A DNA stretch of 64,000 bases from the NCBI RefSeq assembly GCF_001952855.1, contig NZ_LPNO01000025.1:1-64000 (forward strand), given 5' to 3'. Positions 17,110-26,128 of the stretch are shown here, one piece after another; positions within the stretch are counted from its first letter, which is position 1; each line of letters opens with the position of its first letter. Below the pieces are notes generated by a model that was not told the DNA's origin, ran no database searches, and was given only the letters and a program-made list of their open reading frames with translations. The position numbers and the translations under genes were made by a program. This stretch comes from Pseudomonas sp. ATCC PTA-122608 (GTDB lineage: Bacteria; Pseudomonadota; Gammaproteobacteria; Pseudomonadales; Pseudomonadaceae).

Positions 17110-18312
17110 ATGCCCATTGCCTTGCTCGCGCTGACCCTCAGCGCTTTTGCCATCGGGACGACGGAGTTCGTCATCGTTGGCCTGTTACCCACCATCGGCG
17201 CCGACCTTGGCGTCAGCCTGCCGTCCGCCGGCCTGCTGGTCAGCCTCTACGCCCTGGGCGTGGCCATCGGCGCGCCGGTGCTCACCGCCCTGACCGGCAA
17301 AGTGCCGCGCAAATTGCTGCTGTTGTCGCTGATGGTGCTGTTCACCCTCGGCAACTTGCTGGCCTGGCAAGCGCCGAGCTATGAATCCCTGGTACTGGCG
17401 CGGATCGTCACCGGCCTGGCCCACGGGGTGTTCTTCTCGATTGGCTCGACCATCGCCACCAGTCTGGTGCCCAAGGAAAAAGCCGCCAGTGCGATTGCCA
17501 TCATGTTTACCGGCCTGACCGTCGCGTTGGTGACCGGTGTACCGCTGGGGACATTTATCGGCCAGCACTTCGGCTGGCGTGAAACCTTCCTCGCCGTCTC
17601 GGCCCTGGGTCTGATCGCGTTTATCGGCAGCCTGCTCTACGTGCCGAAAAACATCGCCCACAGCAAACCCGCGTCGCTGTTGCAGCAACTGCAAGTGTTG
17701 AAACAACCACGGCTGCTGCTGGTGTACGCCATGACGGCGGTGGGTTACGGCGGCTCGTTCATCGCGTTCACCTACCTGGCGCCGATCCTTCAGGACATCT
17801 CCGGCTTCAGCGCCGGTACCGTCAGCCTGGTGCTGCTGGTGTACGGTATCTCGGTGGCCGTCGGTAACATCTGGGGCGGCAAACTGGCGGACAAACGCGG
17901 CCCGATCAGCGCCCTGAAAATCATCTTTGCCCTGCTCGCTGCTGTGTTGTTTGTATTGACCATGACCGCAAGCAACCCATGGCTGGCCCTGGCCACTGTG
18001 CTGGTGTGGGGCGCGGTGGCTTTCGGCAACGTGCCGGGCTTGCAGGTGTATGTGGTGCGCCAGGCGGAACATCACACGCCAAACGCGGTGGACGTGGCTT
18101 CCGGGCTGAACATAGCGGCGTTCAACCTGGGGATTGCCGGTGGTGCGTGGGCCGGTGGTTTGATCGTTGCCCACATGGGCTTGATCCACACCGCGTGGAT
18201 TGGTGGTTCGGTGGTATTGGTGGCTTTGGCACTGACCGCCTGGAGTGGTCGCCTTGACCGGTTGGGCCCGGTGTATGCCGAGAGCTCAAACCGAGTGGTT
18301 GCCGGGCACTGA
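17110..18312 (+). CDS. MFS efflux transporter, DHA1 (AraJ/YdhP-like) family
   Basis: 400 residues with 12 predicted helices. Helix 1 contains the subfamily string SAFAIGTTEFVIVGLLPTI, and loop 2-3 is short (TGKVPRKLL). The gene opens at ATG 17110 with GGAG eight bases upstream; TTG 17086 is unlikely. It diverges from the MscS-type gene and is followed by a REPIN. DHA1 members of this type export small molecules, often sugars or drugs; no substrate can be read from the sequence. Confidence 0.88.
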   Translation: MPIALLALTLSAFAIGTTEFVIVGLLPTIGADLGVSLPSAGLLVSLYALGVAIGAPVLTALTGKVPRKLLLLSLMVLFTLGNLLAWQAPSYESLVLARIVTGLAHGVFFSIGSTIATSLVPKEKAASAIAIMFTGLTVALVTGVPLGTFIGQHFGWRETFLAVSALGLIAFIGSLLYVPKNIAHSKPASLLQQLQVLKQPRLLLVYAMTAVGYGGSFIAFTYLAPILQDISGFSAGTVSLVLLVYGISVAVGNIWGGKLADKRGPISALKIIFALLAAVLFVLTMTASNPWLALATVLVWGAVAFGNVPGLQVYVVRQAEHHTPNAVDVASGLNIAAFNLGIAGGAWAGGLIVAHMGLIHTAWIGGSVVLVALALTAWSGRLDRLGPVYAESSNRVVAGH

Positions 18313-18333
18313 TCCCGCAGCGATAAAGAACCC

Positions 18334-18427
18334 AATGTGGGAGCGGGCTTGCTCGCGAAAGCGGTGTGTCAGTCAACAGAGATATCGACTGACCCACCGT
18401 CTTCGCGAGCAAGCCCGCTCCCACATT
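18334..18427. repeat. REPIN after the MFS gene
   Basis: A perfect 26-base inverted repeat (18334-18359 with 18402-18427) of the same REP family as the copies near 2.4 and 14.7 kb. The inner loop adds a GTCAGTC/GACTGAC stem. Confidence 0.9.
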
Positions 18428-18525
18428 TTGATAAGTGCCGTCTGTAGGACCGTCGAAACTTTCTCCCGATCATCATAGTCACCCTAAAACGGAGGTCACC
18501 ACACAGTTAACCCACGGGAGTCATC

Positions 18526-19452
18526 ATGGCCGCGATTCATATCGGCATTTCCGGCTGGCGCTACACGCCCTGGCGGGGGGATTTCTACCCCGAGGGCCTG
18601 ACCCAGAAGCGCGAGCTGCAGTTTGCCTCACGGGCGGTCAACAGCATCGAGATCAACGGCTCGTTCTACGCGCTGCAAACACCCAAGCGCTATGCCGAGT
18701 GGTATGGCGACACGCCTGAAGGCTTCATGTTCAGCGTCAAGGCGCCGCGCTACATCACGCATATCCTGCGGTTGCGGGAGGTACACAAGCCGATGGCGAA
18801 TTTCTTCGCCTCCGGTGTACTGGAACTCAAGGAAAAACTCGGGCCGATCCTCTGGCAGTTCCCACCCAGTTTCAAATTCGACCCGCCTTTGTTTGAAGCC
18901 TTTCTCGCCGAATTACCCACCACTACCCAGCAGGCCGCCGCCCTCGCCCGCGAGCATGAGCCGCGTTTGAACGGCAAGGCGAGCATGCAGGCCCACGGTA
19001 AAAAGCCGCTGCGCCATGCGGTGGAGATTCGCCATAAGAGTTTTGCCGTGCCGGAGTTTGTCGAAATGCTCGACAAGTATGGCGTGGCTCTGGTGGTGGC
19101 GGACACGGCCGGCAAGTGGCCCTATCTTGAGGACGTCACGGCGAACTTCGTCTACCTGCGCCTGCATGGGGACAAAGAGTTGTATGCCAGCGGCTATACA
19201 CCCGAAGCGCTCAAGCGCTGGGGAGATCGTATCGAACGCTGGAGCCACGGCAAACAGCCCACCGATGCACAGTTGATCGACCCGAAACACAAACCCCGCG
19301 CCCGCAAGCAACGCGAGGTGTTTTGCTATTTCGATAACGACATCAAGGTGCGCGCGCCCTTCGACGCGCGCCAATTGCTCCAGCGTTTTGGCCTGGACCA
19401 GGCATTGGCCACCGAACCCGGCACGTTGCCGGACGCGGGGGTGTTGCCATGA
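18526..19452 (+). CDS. DUF72 (YecE-like) protein
   Basis: 308 residues of the DUF72/YecE TIM-barrel family, recognised by the N-terminal HIGISGWRYTPWRGDFYP, EINGSFY and FMFSVKAPRYITH, and by LWQFPPSF, VEIRHKSF and VYLRLHG. ATG 18526 has GGGAG nearby. The biochemical function of the family is not established. It begins a chain of four genes with overlapping ends (DUF72, EEP nuclease, ClsB, YbhN), overlapping the next gene by the ATGA junction at 19449. Confidence 0.9.
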   Translation: MAAIHIGISGWRYTPWRGDFYPEGLTQKRELQFASRAVNSIEINGSFYALQTPKRYAEWYGDTPEGFMFSVKAPRYITHILRLREVHKPMANFFASGVLELKEKLGPILWQFPPSFKFDPPLFEAFLAELPTTTQQAAALAREHEPRLNGKASMQAHGKKPLRHAVEIRHKSFAVPEFVEMLDKYGVALVVADTAGKWPYLEDVTANFVYLRLHGDKELYASGYTPEALKRWGDRIERWSHGKQPTDAQLIDPKHKPRARKQREVFCYFDNDIKVRAPFDARQLLQRFGLDQALATEPGTLPDAGVLP

Positions 19453-20225
19453 CCCATCCGGAGCTGATGCCGACCACGCCCACCGAAACCATCACCCGCT
19501 TCAGGGTGCTGACGGTCAATACCCACAAGGGCTTCACCGCGCTCAACCGGCGCTTCATCTTGCCCGAGCTGCGGGAGGCGATTCGCAGTGTGGCCGCCGA
19601 CGTGGTGTTCCTCCAGGAAATCCACGGCACCCACGAGCGCCACCCCCAGCGCTACAGCAACTGGCCGAGCATGCCGCAGTACGAGTTCCTCGCCGACAGC
19701 ATCTGGCCGCAATATGCCTACGGTCGCAATGCGGTGTATCCCCATGGCGACCACGGCAACGCGTTGCTGTCGAAATTCCAGATCATCCGCTACGACAACC
19801 TCGACATTTCCCAGAGCGGCCACGAAAGCCGCGGGCTGCTGCATTGCGTGCTGCGCTTGCCGGGTAACCTGCAGGAGGTGCATGCCATCTGCGTGCACCT
19901 TGGGTTGCGGGAAGTGCATCGCCAGCAGCAGCTGCGCCTGATCACGCAGCGGATCGCCGAGATTCCCGCCGACGCACCGGTGATTGTCGCCGGTGACTTC
20001 AATGATTGGCGCCAGCGGGCCGACCTTGCCCACTGCGGGCTGCGGGAAGTGTTTATCGAAACCCATGGCAAACCGGCCCGCACGTTCCCCGCTCGCCTGC
20101 CGCTGCTGCCGCTGGACCGTATCTATGTGCGCAACCTCAAGGTGCATCAGCCACAAGTCCTGACCAGCCGTCCGTGGTCGCATTTGTCGGACCATGCGCC
20201 GCTGTCGGTGGAGATCGAGTTATGA
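19449..20225 (+). CDS. Endonuclease/exonuclease/phosphatase family protein (YbhP-like)
   Basis: 258 residues. EEP-fold motifs: VNTHKGF (metal-site Asn), VVFLQEIHG (Glu metal ligand), HLGL (His), VIVAGDFNDW (catalytic D-x-N) and WSHLSDHAPL (catalytic Asp-His). No signal peptide. It overlaps ClsB by ATGA at 20222. E. coli has the same order ybhP-clsB-ybhN, which supports a role in phospholipid metabolism, though the substrate (lipid or nucleic acid) is not known. Confidence 0.9.
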   Translation: MTHPELMPTTPTETITRFRVLTVNTHKGFTALNRRFILPELREAIRSVAADVVFLQEIHGTHERHPQRYSNWPSMPQYEFLADSIWPQYAYGRNAVYPHGDHGNALLSKFQIIRYDNLDISQSGHESRGLLHCVLRLPGNLQEVHAICVHLGLREVHRQQQLRLITQRIAEIPADAPVIVAGDFNDWRQRADLAHCGLREVFIETHGKPARTFPARLPLLPLDRIYVRNLKVHQPQVLTSRPWSHLSDHAPLSVEIEL

Positions 20226-21520
20226 ACAGCGCACCGCTGGAAAAGGTCGCGGTAGAACATATCGCGACCGACCAACCGCCGGACGATGCCGTCGCCCGGG
20301 ACCTGGATTATGGCTGGCAGAGCGGCAACCAGATTGAATTGCTGGAGAACGGCGAGGCCTACTTTCCCAAGGTGTTCGAGGCGATGCGCCAGGCTCAGCG
20401 GGAGATCCTGCTGGAGACCTTTATTCTGTTTGAAGACAAGGTCGGCCACGAGCTGAAAGGCATTTTGATCGAGGCGGCGCAGCGTGGCGTAAAGGTCGTC
20501 GCGAGCCTTGATGGCTTCGGTTGCGGTGAGCTGAGCCCGGGGTTCCTCAGTGAACTGAGCCAGGCCGGCGTGACCGTGCAGATGTTCGACCCGGCGAGCA
20601 AGACACTGGGCTTTCGCACCAATTGGTTTCGCCGCCTGCACCGCAAGATTGTGGTGGTAGATGCCAGCGTCGCGTTTATCGGCGGGATCAATTTTTCTGC
20701 CGATCACCTGGGGGATTTCGGGCCCGAGGCCAAGCAGGATTATGCGGTGCAGGTCAATGGCCCGGCAGTCGCCGACCTGCATCATTTCGCCCTCGCCCAA
20801 AGTGGCCGGCGCGTGCGCAAACGCCGTGGCTGGCGGCGTGAGCAACGGCCATCGCCATGGGCCGCGGGTGACGGCGATGGGTTGGTGCGGCTGATTTACC
20901 GGGACAACCTGCAACACCGTTCCGACATCGAAGAAGCCTACCTGCACGCCCTACGCCAGGCCGAACGGCGGGTGGTGATTGCCAACGCTTACTTCTTCCC
21001 CGGCTACCGCCTGCTGCGGGAAATCCGTAATGCCGCGCGGCGCGGCGTGCAGGTGCAATTGATCATGCAGGGCCAGCCGGATGTGCTGCTGGCCAAGCTG
21101 GCCGCGCGCATGCTCTATGACTATTTGCTCAAGGAAGGCGTGGTGATCCACGAGTACTGCCAGCGCCCGCTGCACGGCAAGGTGGCGTTGGTGGATGAGC
21201 AATGGAGCACGGTGGGTTCGAGCAATCTCGACCCGCTGAGCCTGTCGCTGAACCTTGAGGCCAATGTGCTGATTCGTGATCGTGGCTTCAATCAGCAACT
21301 GTTCGAGCGCCTGGAATATTTGAGTCAGAACCACTGCAAGACCATGCCGGAAAACCGCGCGCCGCGTGGCTGGTTCTGGCGAGTGACCGTGGGCTTCGTA
21401 GTGTTCCATGTGCTGCGGCATTTTCCATCGTGGACCGGTTGGCTGCCGGCCCACAAGCCGAGGTTGAAACCCTTCGTCCATGAGGAGCGCCCGGATCATG
21501 ACGCAAGTTCGCACCGCTGA
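20222..21520 (+). CDS. clsB: Cardiolipin synthase B
   Basis: 432 residues with two phospholipase D motifs, H140-x-K142-x4-D147 (LHRKIVVVD) and H318-x-K320-x4-D325 (LHGKVALVD). There are no N-terminal membrane helices, as in ClsB rather than ClsA. The enzyme makes cardiolipin from phosphatidylglycerol and, in E. coli, can also make PG. ATG 20222 overlaps the previous stop. Upstream in-frame sequence to 20006 lies inside the nuclease gene and is not coding. It overlaps ybhN by 23 bases. Confidence 0.92.
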   Translation: MNSAPLEKVAVEHIATDQPPDDAVARDLDYGWQSGNQIELLENGEAYFPKVFEAMRQAQREILLETFILFEDKVGHELKGILIEAAQRGVKVVASLDGFGCGELSPGFLSELSQAGVTVQMFDPASKTLGFRTNWFRRLHRKIVVVDASVAFIGGINFSADHLGDFGPEAKQDYAVQVNGPAVADLHHFALAQSGRRVRKRRGWRREQRPSPWAAGDGDGLVRLIYRDNLQHRSDIEEAYLHALRQAERRVVIANAYFFPGYRLLREIRNAARRGVQVQLIMQGQPDVLLAKLAARMLYDYLLKEGVVIHEYCQRPLHGKVALVDEQWSTVGSSNLDPLSLSLNLEANVLIRDRGFNQQLFERLEYLSQNHCKTMPENRAPRGWFWRVTVGFVVFHVLRHFPSWTGWLPAHKPRLKPFVHEERPDHDASSHR

Positions 21521-22478
21521 AGAAAGCGCTCAACCCGGCTTTTTTAAACGCTGGAAAAAACCGCTGACGGTGGTGTTTTTCCTGGTGTTGATCGTGTTAT
21601 TCACCCTGCTCGCCCGGCGTATCGACTGGAGCGAGGTGTTCGACACCTTGGGGAATTTCAAGCTGCGCACGCTGCTGATCGCAGGTGCGCTGACGGCGTG
21701 CAGTTTCCTGGTGTATTCCTGCTTCGATCTGATCGGCCGCACCTACATCCGCCAGCCTTTGCGCTGGAAGCAGATCCTGCCGGTCGGCATCATCAGCTAC
21801 GCCTTCAACCTCAACCTGAGCGCCTGGGTCGGTGGCATCGCCATGCGCTACCGCCTGTATTCCCGGCTCGGGGTGAGCAGCGGGAATATCGCAAAAATTC
21901 TCGGCTTGAGCCTGGCCACCAATTGGTTTGGCTACATGGCGATTGCCGGCGCGGTATTCAGCAGCGGGCTGGTGACATTGCCGCCGGGGTGGAAGCTCAG
22001 CAGCGGCGCGCTGCAAGGCGTCGGTGTGTTGCTGGTACTGGCGAGCCTGGGTTATCTGCTGGCCTGTCGCTTATCGAAAAAGCGCGCGTGGTCGGTGCGC
22101 GGGATTGAAATCAGCCTGCCGTCGCTGCGCATGGCGGTATTGCAACTGGCACTCGGTGCGCTGAACTGGTCGCTGATGGCGGCGGTGATCTTCACGCTGC
22201 TGCCCAAGCAACTGGATTACCCGGTAGTGCTTGGGGTGCTGCTGATCAGCAGCATTGCCGGAGTGGTCACACACATCCCGGCGGGGCTTGGGGTGCTGGA
22301 GGCAGTGTTCATTGCCTTGCTGCAGCACGAAGCGTCACGCGGCAGCCTGCTCGCGGGGTTGATCGCCTACCGCGCGATCTACTTCATCCTGCCGCTGCTG
22401 GTGGCCCTGGTGATGTACCTCGCGGTGGAAGCCAAGGCCAAGGCGCTGCGGGTGAAGAAGACGCCTACGACTGGATGA
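21498..22478 (+). CDS. YbhN/UPF0104 membrane protein (LPG synthase transmembrane-like)
   Basis: 326 residues with about 8 hydrophobic helices and the lysylphosphatidylglycerol-synthase transmembrane fold: SYAFNLNLSAWVGGIAMRYRLYSRLGVS and the conserved HIPAGLGVLEAVF. The MprF catalytic domain is absent, so it is not an aminoacyl transferase. ATG 21498 follows GAGGAG. It ends the ClsB operon and probably moves or senses lipids. The last 14 bases overlap the converging hydrolase gene. Confidence 0.88.
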   Translation: MTQVRTAEESAQPGFFKRWKKPLTVVFFLVLIVLFTLLARRIDWSEVFDTLGNFKLRTLLIAGALTACSFLVYSCFDLIGRTYIRQPLRWKQILPVGIISYAFNLNLSAWVGGIAMRYRLYSRLGVSSGNIAKILGLSLATNWFGYMAIAGAVFSSGLVTLPPGWKLSSGALQGVGVLLVLASLGYLLACRLSKKRAWSVRGIEISLPSLRMAVLQLALGALNWSLMAAVIFTLLPKQLDYPVVLGVLLISSIAGVVTHIPAGLGVLEAVFIALLQHEASRGSLLAGLIAYRAIYFILPLLVALVMYLAVEAKAKALRVKKTPTTG

Positions 22479-23217
22479 TGCTCAAGCGTTCGCCCACCAC
22501 CATCTCGGTGATCCAGTCCACCAGGATCGAGGTGTAGGCCTGCTGGGACACCGGGTCGCTCAGGGAGTGATCCGCACCGTCGATAATCCGGTGGGTCAGC
22601 GAGTGCGTCTGCTGGCAGGCGGCGCGGTAGCTCATGATGGTGGCGTGGGGCACATGGTCATCCGTTTCGGATTCAACGATCAGCACATCACCGGTGAACG
22701 CCGCGCAGGCATGCAGCGCGCGATTGGTTTCGGCGTGCACAAAGGTCCCGCGATAATCCATCAGGTCGGCTTTATCGAGGTCGCGCTTGGGCTTGAGCCA
22801 TTCCTGGTCGCGGTACAACGCCGGCACCCGCAGCGCCAGCCAGCGCACGGGGCGCAGCGAGGTAAGGATGGCAGCCAAATAACCGCCGTAGCTGGTGCCG
22901 ACCACCGCCACCGCCGAGGTGTCGATGGCCGGGTGTGACAGCAGGCGGTCATAGGCTGCGAGCAGGTCCCGCAGGTTGTCTTCCCGGGTAACGCGGGATA
23001 ACGGAATGCCGTTGCCGGCGTGGCCGCGAAGGTCGAATGTGAGGCATACACAACCGAGTCCGGCGATGCCTTTGGCGCGCTCCAAGTCACGCTCCTGGCT
23101 GCCGCCCCAGCCGTGGACAAACAACACCCCCGGGACTTTCGATTTGGGACTGAGGAAGGTCCCGCTCATCTGTTCGTCGTCGATATCAATGGCAATGGTT
23201 TCGCTTCTAGCCGTCAT
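22465..23217 (-). CDS. Alpha/beta hydrolase
   Basis: 250 residues. The oxyanion segment is FVHGWGGSQ, the nucleophile elbow GTSYGG (Ser), and the probable acid and His lie in ETDDHVP and DGADHSLSD. The closest general class is the dienelactone-hydrolase/acyl-peptidase-like hydrolases. Its start overlaps the end of the DUF3182 gene by 11 bases, so the two are translated together. The substrate is unknown. The tail overlaps the converging ybhN gene. Confidence 0.88.
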   Translation of the reverse strand: MTARSETIAIDIDDEQMSGTFLSPKSKVPGVLFVHGWGGSQERDLERAKGIAGLGCVCLTFDLRGHAGNGIPLSRVTREDNLRDLLAAYDRLLSHPAIDTSAVAVVGTSYGGYLAAILTSLRPVRWLALRVPALYRDQEWLKPKRDLDKADLMDYRGTFVHAETNRALHACAAFTGDVLIVESETDDHVPHATIMSYRAACQQTHSLTHRIIDGADHSLSDPVSQQAYTSILVDWITEMVVGERLSIIQS

Positions 23218-24316
23218 AAGATTTGACCGTTACGTACTTGAGAAGAAAGTCGCTGTTTTCTGCCGGGCCCCGGTACACCTCGATCGCGTCAGCGGGCAGC
23301 GGCTGGTCGACGTAGGTTTCTACCGACGAGACGTAAATTGCCCGCAGCCCGGGGTTGTTGACGAAGCTTTGCAGCGCCGCGACTTCCGCGCTGCTCGCCC
23401 CGCCCATGCGCCAGGATTGCTCGAGCACGCCACTGCGGCGCTGGCCGTCGTTGTCCAGGCCCTGGGCGATGTCGTAATTGCGCCGCGAGGCATAGAACCC
23501 GGGATACGCCTCATCCGCCGCGTTATCGAAGACTTGTGCCTGTTCGATAGCCAGGCGCACGTCATCTGGCAGGTCGAGCTTGAGCAGGTCTTCGTAGTAG
23601 CCCTGGACCACCAACAGGTTAGAACCACCATAAACCTCTTCGCCCTGCCCGTCCCGGGTCAGGTATTGATCACCGCAGTAGCTGATGACGTGATCGCCGA
23701 TAAAGCTTTGGCCCACACTGTGGGTGACCACGTCACTCAGGTCCTGCTCCAGCACCACGCCTTCGCTGAACAATTGCGCCGCGTCGGGGCGCGCGAGAAT
23801 GGCGTCGAATTCATCCAGACTGCGGATCACTTCCTGGCCGCGACCGGCGCAGGCATGAACGGGCTTGAGGCGGATCGGGCCGGTGTAGAGCAAATGGGTC
23901 GCTGCCGGTCGTGCATCTTCCAGGGAGTGAACACTCAAGCCATCCAGCACCACATTACGAATGCGCTCGGAGAACAGTGGCGACCAACCTTCAGGGGCAA
24001 CCGCGTTTTTGTTCAACAAGCCGTGGCTGATGGCCTTGGTGCAGATGAAATCGTGATCGACATAGCCGCCCCACAGATCCTCAGGTCCTTTGACGCCCAA
24101 TTGCCCCGCCTGCGCCGCGCCGACCAGCGTCTGGGTGGGTAATAGATAGAGGTCGCGCCCACTGTGCAGCTCAGGGTTATAGCTGCCGCCATATTTGAGC
24201 CCGAGGACGTGCGCCAGCCAACGGGCCAGGGCGCGGTTGGTTTCCACCTCGTGCAAGGGCGCTTGCGGACGGATTGAATGCGCCACCACGATTTTTTTGC
24301 GATTTGTCGGGGTCAT
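23207..24316 (-). CDS. DUF3182 family protein, possible divergent ATP-grasp enzyme
   Basis: 369 residues. ATG 24316 has AAGGGGG seven bases upstream; an alternative at 24370 adds an unlikely extension. I recognise DUF3182. The middle (about residues 140-250) reads like an ATP-grasp core: RLKPVHACAGRGQEVIRS resembles the KP..G.GG loop, and EGVVLEQDL the strand that contacts the adenine. No close ATP-grasp enzyme is recognised, so this is inference. It is coupled to the alpha/beta hydrolase by an 11-base overlap. Confidence 0.8.
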   Translation of the reverse strand: MTPTNRKKIVVAHSIRPQAPLHEVETNRALARWLAHVLGLKYGGSYNPELHSGRDLYLLPTQTLVGAAQAGQLGVKGPEDLWGGYVDHDFICTKAISHGLLNKNAVAPEGWSPLFSERIRNVVLDGLSVHSLEDARPAATHLLYTGPIRLKPVHACAGRGQEVIRSLDEFDAILARPDAAQLFSEGVVLEQDLSDVVTHSVGQSFIGDHVISYCGDQYLTRDGQGEEVYGGSNLLVVQGYYEDLLKLDLPDDVRLAIEQAQVFDNAADEAYPGFYASRRNYDIAQGLDNDGQRRSGVLEQSWRMGGASSAEVAALQSFVNNPGLRAIYVSSVETYVDQPLPADAIEVYRGPAENSDFLLKYVTVKSYDG

Positions 24317-24488
24317 GCGTCCCCCTTGGCTGTGCTGCCATGTGTGTAGGGAAACGGTAGCAGGGATCAAGCCAAGGCGGCGTTTGTTTAAACGCCCGGG
24401 GAATCAAACGGTTGCGGGAAAAGCGATAGCACTTGGCCTGCTTTATTCTGCACGAAGTGCTCAAGGTGTCGCGGCGTTCTGCACGATT

Positions 24489-25469
24489 TCAGGCTTGGGT
24501 CTTGGTGGGTGTCACGCCAAAACGGTTGCGGTAGTCGCTTGGCGCCAGTCCGGTGATTTTCTTGAAGGTGGCGCGGAAGGCACCGGGGTCCTGGTAACCC
24601 ACGGTCCAGGCGATGTGATCAATGGTGCCGCTGGTGAACTCCAGCATCTGCCGCGCCTTGCCAACTCGCAGATGCTGGCAGTATTCGGTGGGTTTCAAGC
24701 CCGTGGCAGCACGGAACCGCCGCAGGAAGGTGCGCTCCTCCAGTCCCGCCTGTTGCGCCATGGCAGCCAATGAAACATCCACCGCACCGCTGGCCTGCAG
24801 CCAATGCTGCACCTTGAGAATCGCGCTGTCGCCATGAGCGAGGATCGGCGCAAAGTTACTCCGGCATTCACTGGCGCTGTCGCTGTGTTCGATCACCAGG
24901 AAACGCGCAGTGCTGGCAGCGATGCTCGGGCCGAGCAAACGGTCCACCAGGCGCAGGCCCAGTTCGGACCAGGCCATGAGGCCGGCGGTGGTGATCAGGT
25001 CGCCGTCGTCGACGATGGGTTTGTCGGCTTCCAGGCGAATCGCCGGATAACGGGCGGCGAAGGATTTGGCCGACGTCCAGTGCGTGGTGGCGCTGCGCCC
25101 GTCCAACAGGCCGCTTTCCGCCATCAGGATCGATCCCACGCACACCCCGCCCAGAATGGTCCCGGTGCGGTGTTGCTGGCGCAGCCAATCCAGCAATTCG
25201 GCGGACGCCTGGCCCTCGGAAAAGCCGGCAATGGAGGGCGGAATCAGCAAGGCTGTCAGTGCCTGACCGGAGCCGGGCTGGCTGTCGAATACACGGGTCG
25301 GCGCATGGCCTTTTTCGGCCTGCCAATGACTGATGCGCAGAGACGGCAGTTGCTCGGACTGATGCTCGGCCGCAATCCGGTTGGCGACCGCGAAGAGGTC
25401 GGTCAAGCCATGCACGGCGGCCATTTGCGCACCGCTGTAGATCAGCACGCCGAGCTCGACGATCGCCAT
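24489..25469 (-). CDS. GlxA-type transcriptional regulator (DJ-1/PfpI plus AraC)
   Basis: 326 residues. The N-terminal DJ-1/PfpI-like domain (about 1-190) has GGVCVGSILMAESGLLDGR with a Cys at the nucleophile elbow, and the typical ATTHW. The C-terminal AraC/XylS domain (about 215-315) has two HTH motifs, including LAAMAQQAGLEERTFLRRFRAATG and the terminal GYQDPGAFRATFKKITGLAPSDYR. ATG 25469 follows GAGGGA. It diverges from the isochorismatase-like gene (95-base gap), a common target arrangement. Confidence 0.92.
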   Translation of the reverse strand: MAIVELGVLIYSGAQMAAVHGLTDLFAVANRIAAEHQSEQLPSLRISHWQAEKGHAPTRVFDSQPGSGQALTALLIPPSIAGFSEGQASAELLDWLRQQHRTGTILGGVCVGSILMAESGLLDGRSATTHWTSAKSFAARYPAIRLEADKPIVDDGDLITTAGLMAWSELGLRLVDRLLGPSIAASTARFLVIEHSDSASECRSNFAPILAHGDSAILKVQHWLQASGAVDVSLAAMAQQAGLEERTFLRRFRAATGLKPTEYCQHLRVGKARQMLEFTSGTIDHIAWTVGYQDPGAFRATFKKITGLAPSDYRNRFGVTPTKTQA

Positions 25470-25564
25470 TGTCAGTTTTCCCTCTGTTATTGTCGGTGCG
25501 GCCAATCCCCAGGCGCCGCGCCAGCCAGGATACTGGACGCATCAACCCTCACAAGGAAACCAAC

Positions 25565-26116
25565 ATGGCCAAGCAAGCACTCATCCTAATCGATATCCAG
25601 AACGACTACTTCCCCCAGGGCAAGTGGCCGCTTGACGGAGTGGACGCAGCGGCGGACAAGGCACAACAAGTGCTCCAGGCGTTTCGCCAGGCCGGCGATG
25701 CGGTGATTCATGTACGTCACGAATTCACCTCCGACGATGCACCCTTCTTCACCCCGGGTTCGGAAGGTGCGCATCTGCACCCCAAAGTATTGAACCAGGC
25801 CGACGAGCCGGTGGTGCTCAAGCATTTCGTCAATGCGTTCCGCGAAACCAACCTGCGGGCGCTGCTGGAACAACGCAGCATCACCGAACTGGTGGTGGTG
25901 GGCAGCATGAGCCATATGTGCATCGACGGCGTGGTGCGCGCCGCGTCGGACCTGGGCTACAGTGTGACCGTTATCCACGATGCCTGCGCGACGCGGGACC
26001 TGGAATTCAATGGCACCACTGTTCCGGCAGCCCAGGTGCATGCGGCGTTTATGTCGTCGTTAGGGTTTGCTTATGCGAGCGTGGTGTCGGCGGAACAGTT
26101 CTTGTCCGCCGATTGA
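25565..26116 (+). CDS. Cysteine hydrolase, isochorismatase-like family
   Basis: 183 residues with the family triad: Asp in LIDIQNDYF, Lys in VVLKHFVNAF and Cys in MSHMCIDGVVRAA. Members hydrolyse amides or enol ethers (nicotinamidase, isochorismatase and similar); the subfamily is unclear. The gene diverges from the GlxA-type regulator, which probably controls it. It converges on tam with 12 bases between them. Confidence 0.9.
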   Translation: MAKQALILIDIQNDYFPQGKWPLDGVDAAADKAQQVLQAFRQAGDAVIHVRHEFTSDDAPFFTPGSEGAHLHPKVLNQADEPVVLKHFVNAFRETNLRALLEQRSITELVVVGSMSHMCIDGVVRAASDLGYSVTVIHDACATRDLEFNGTTVPAAQVHAAFMSSLGFAYASVVSAEQFLSAD

Positions 26117-26128
26117 TCGCCCCCGCTC

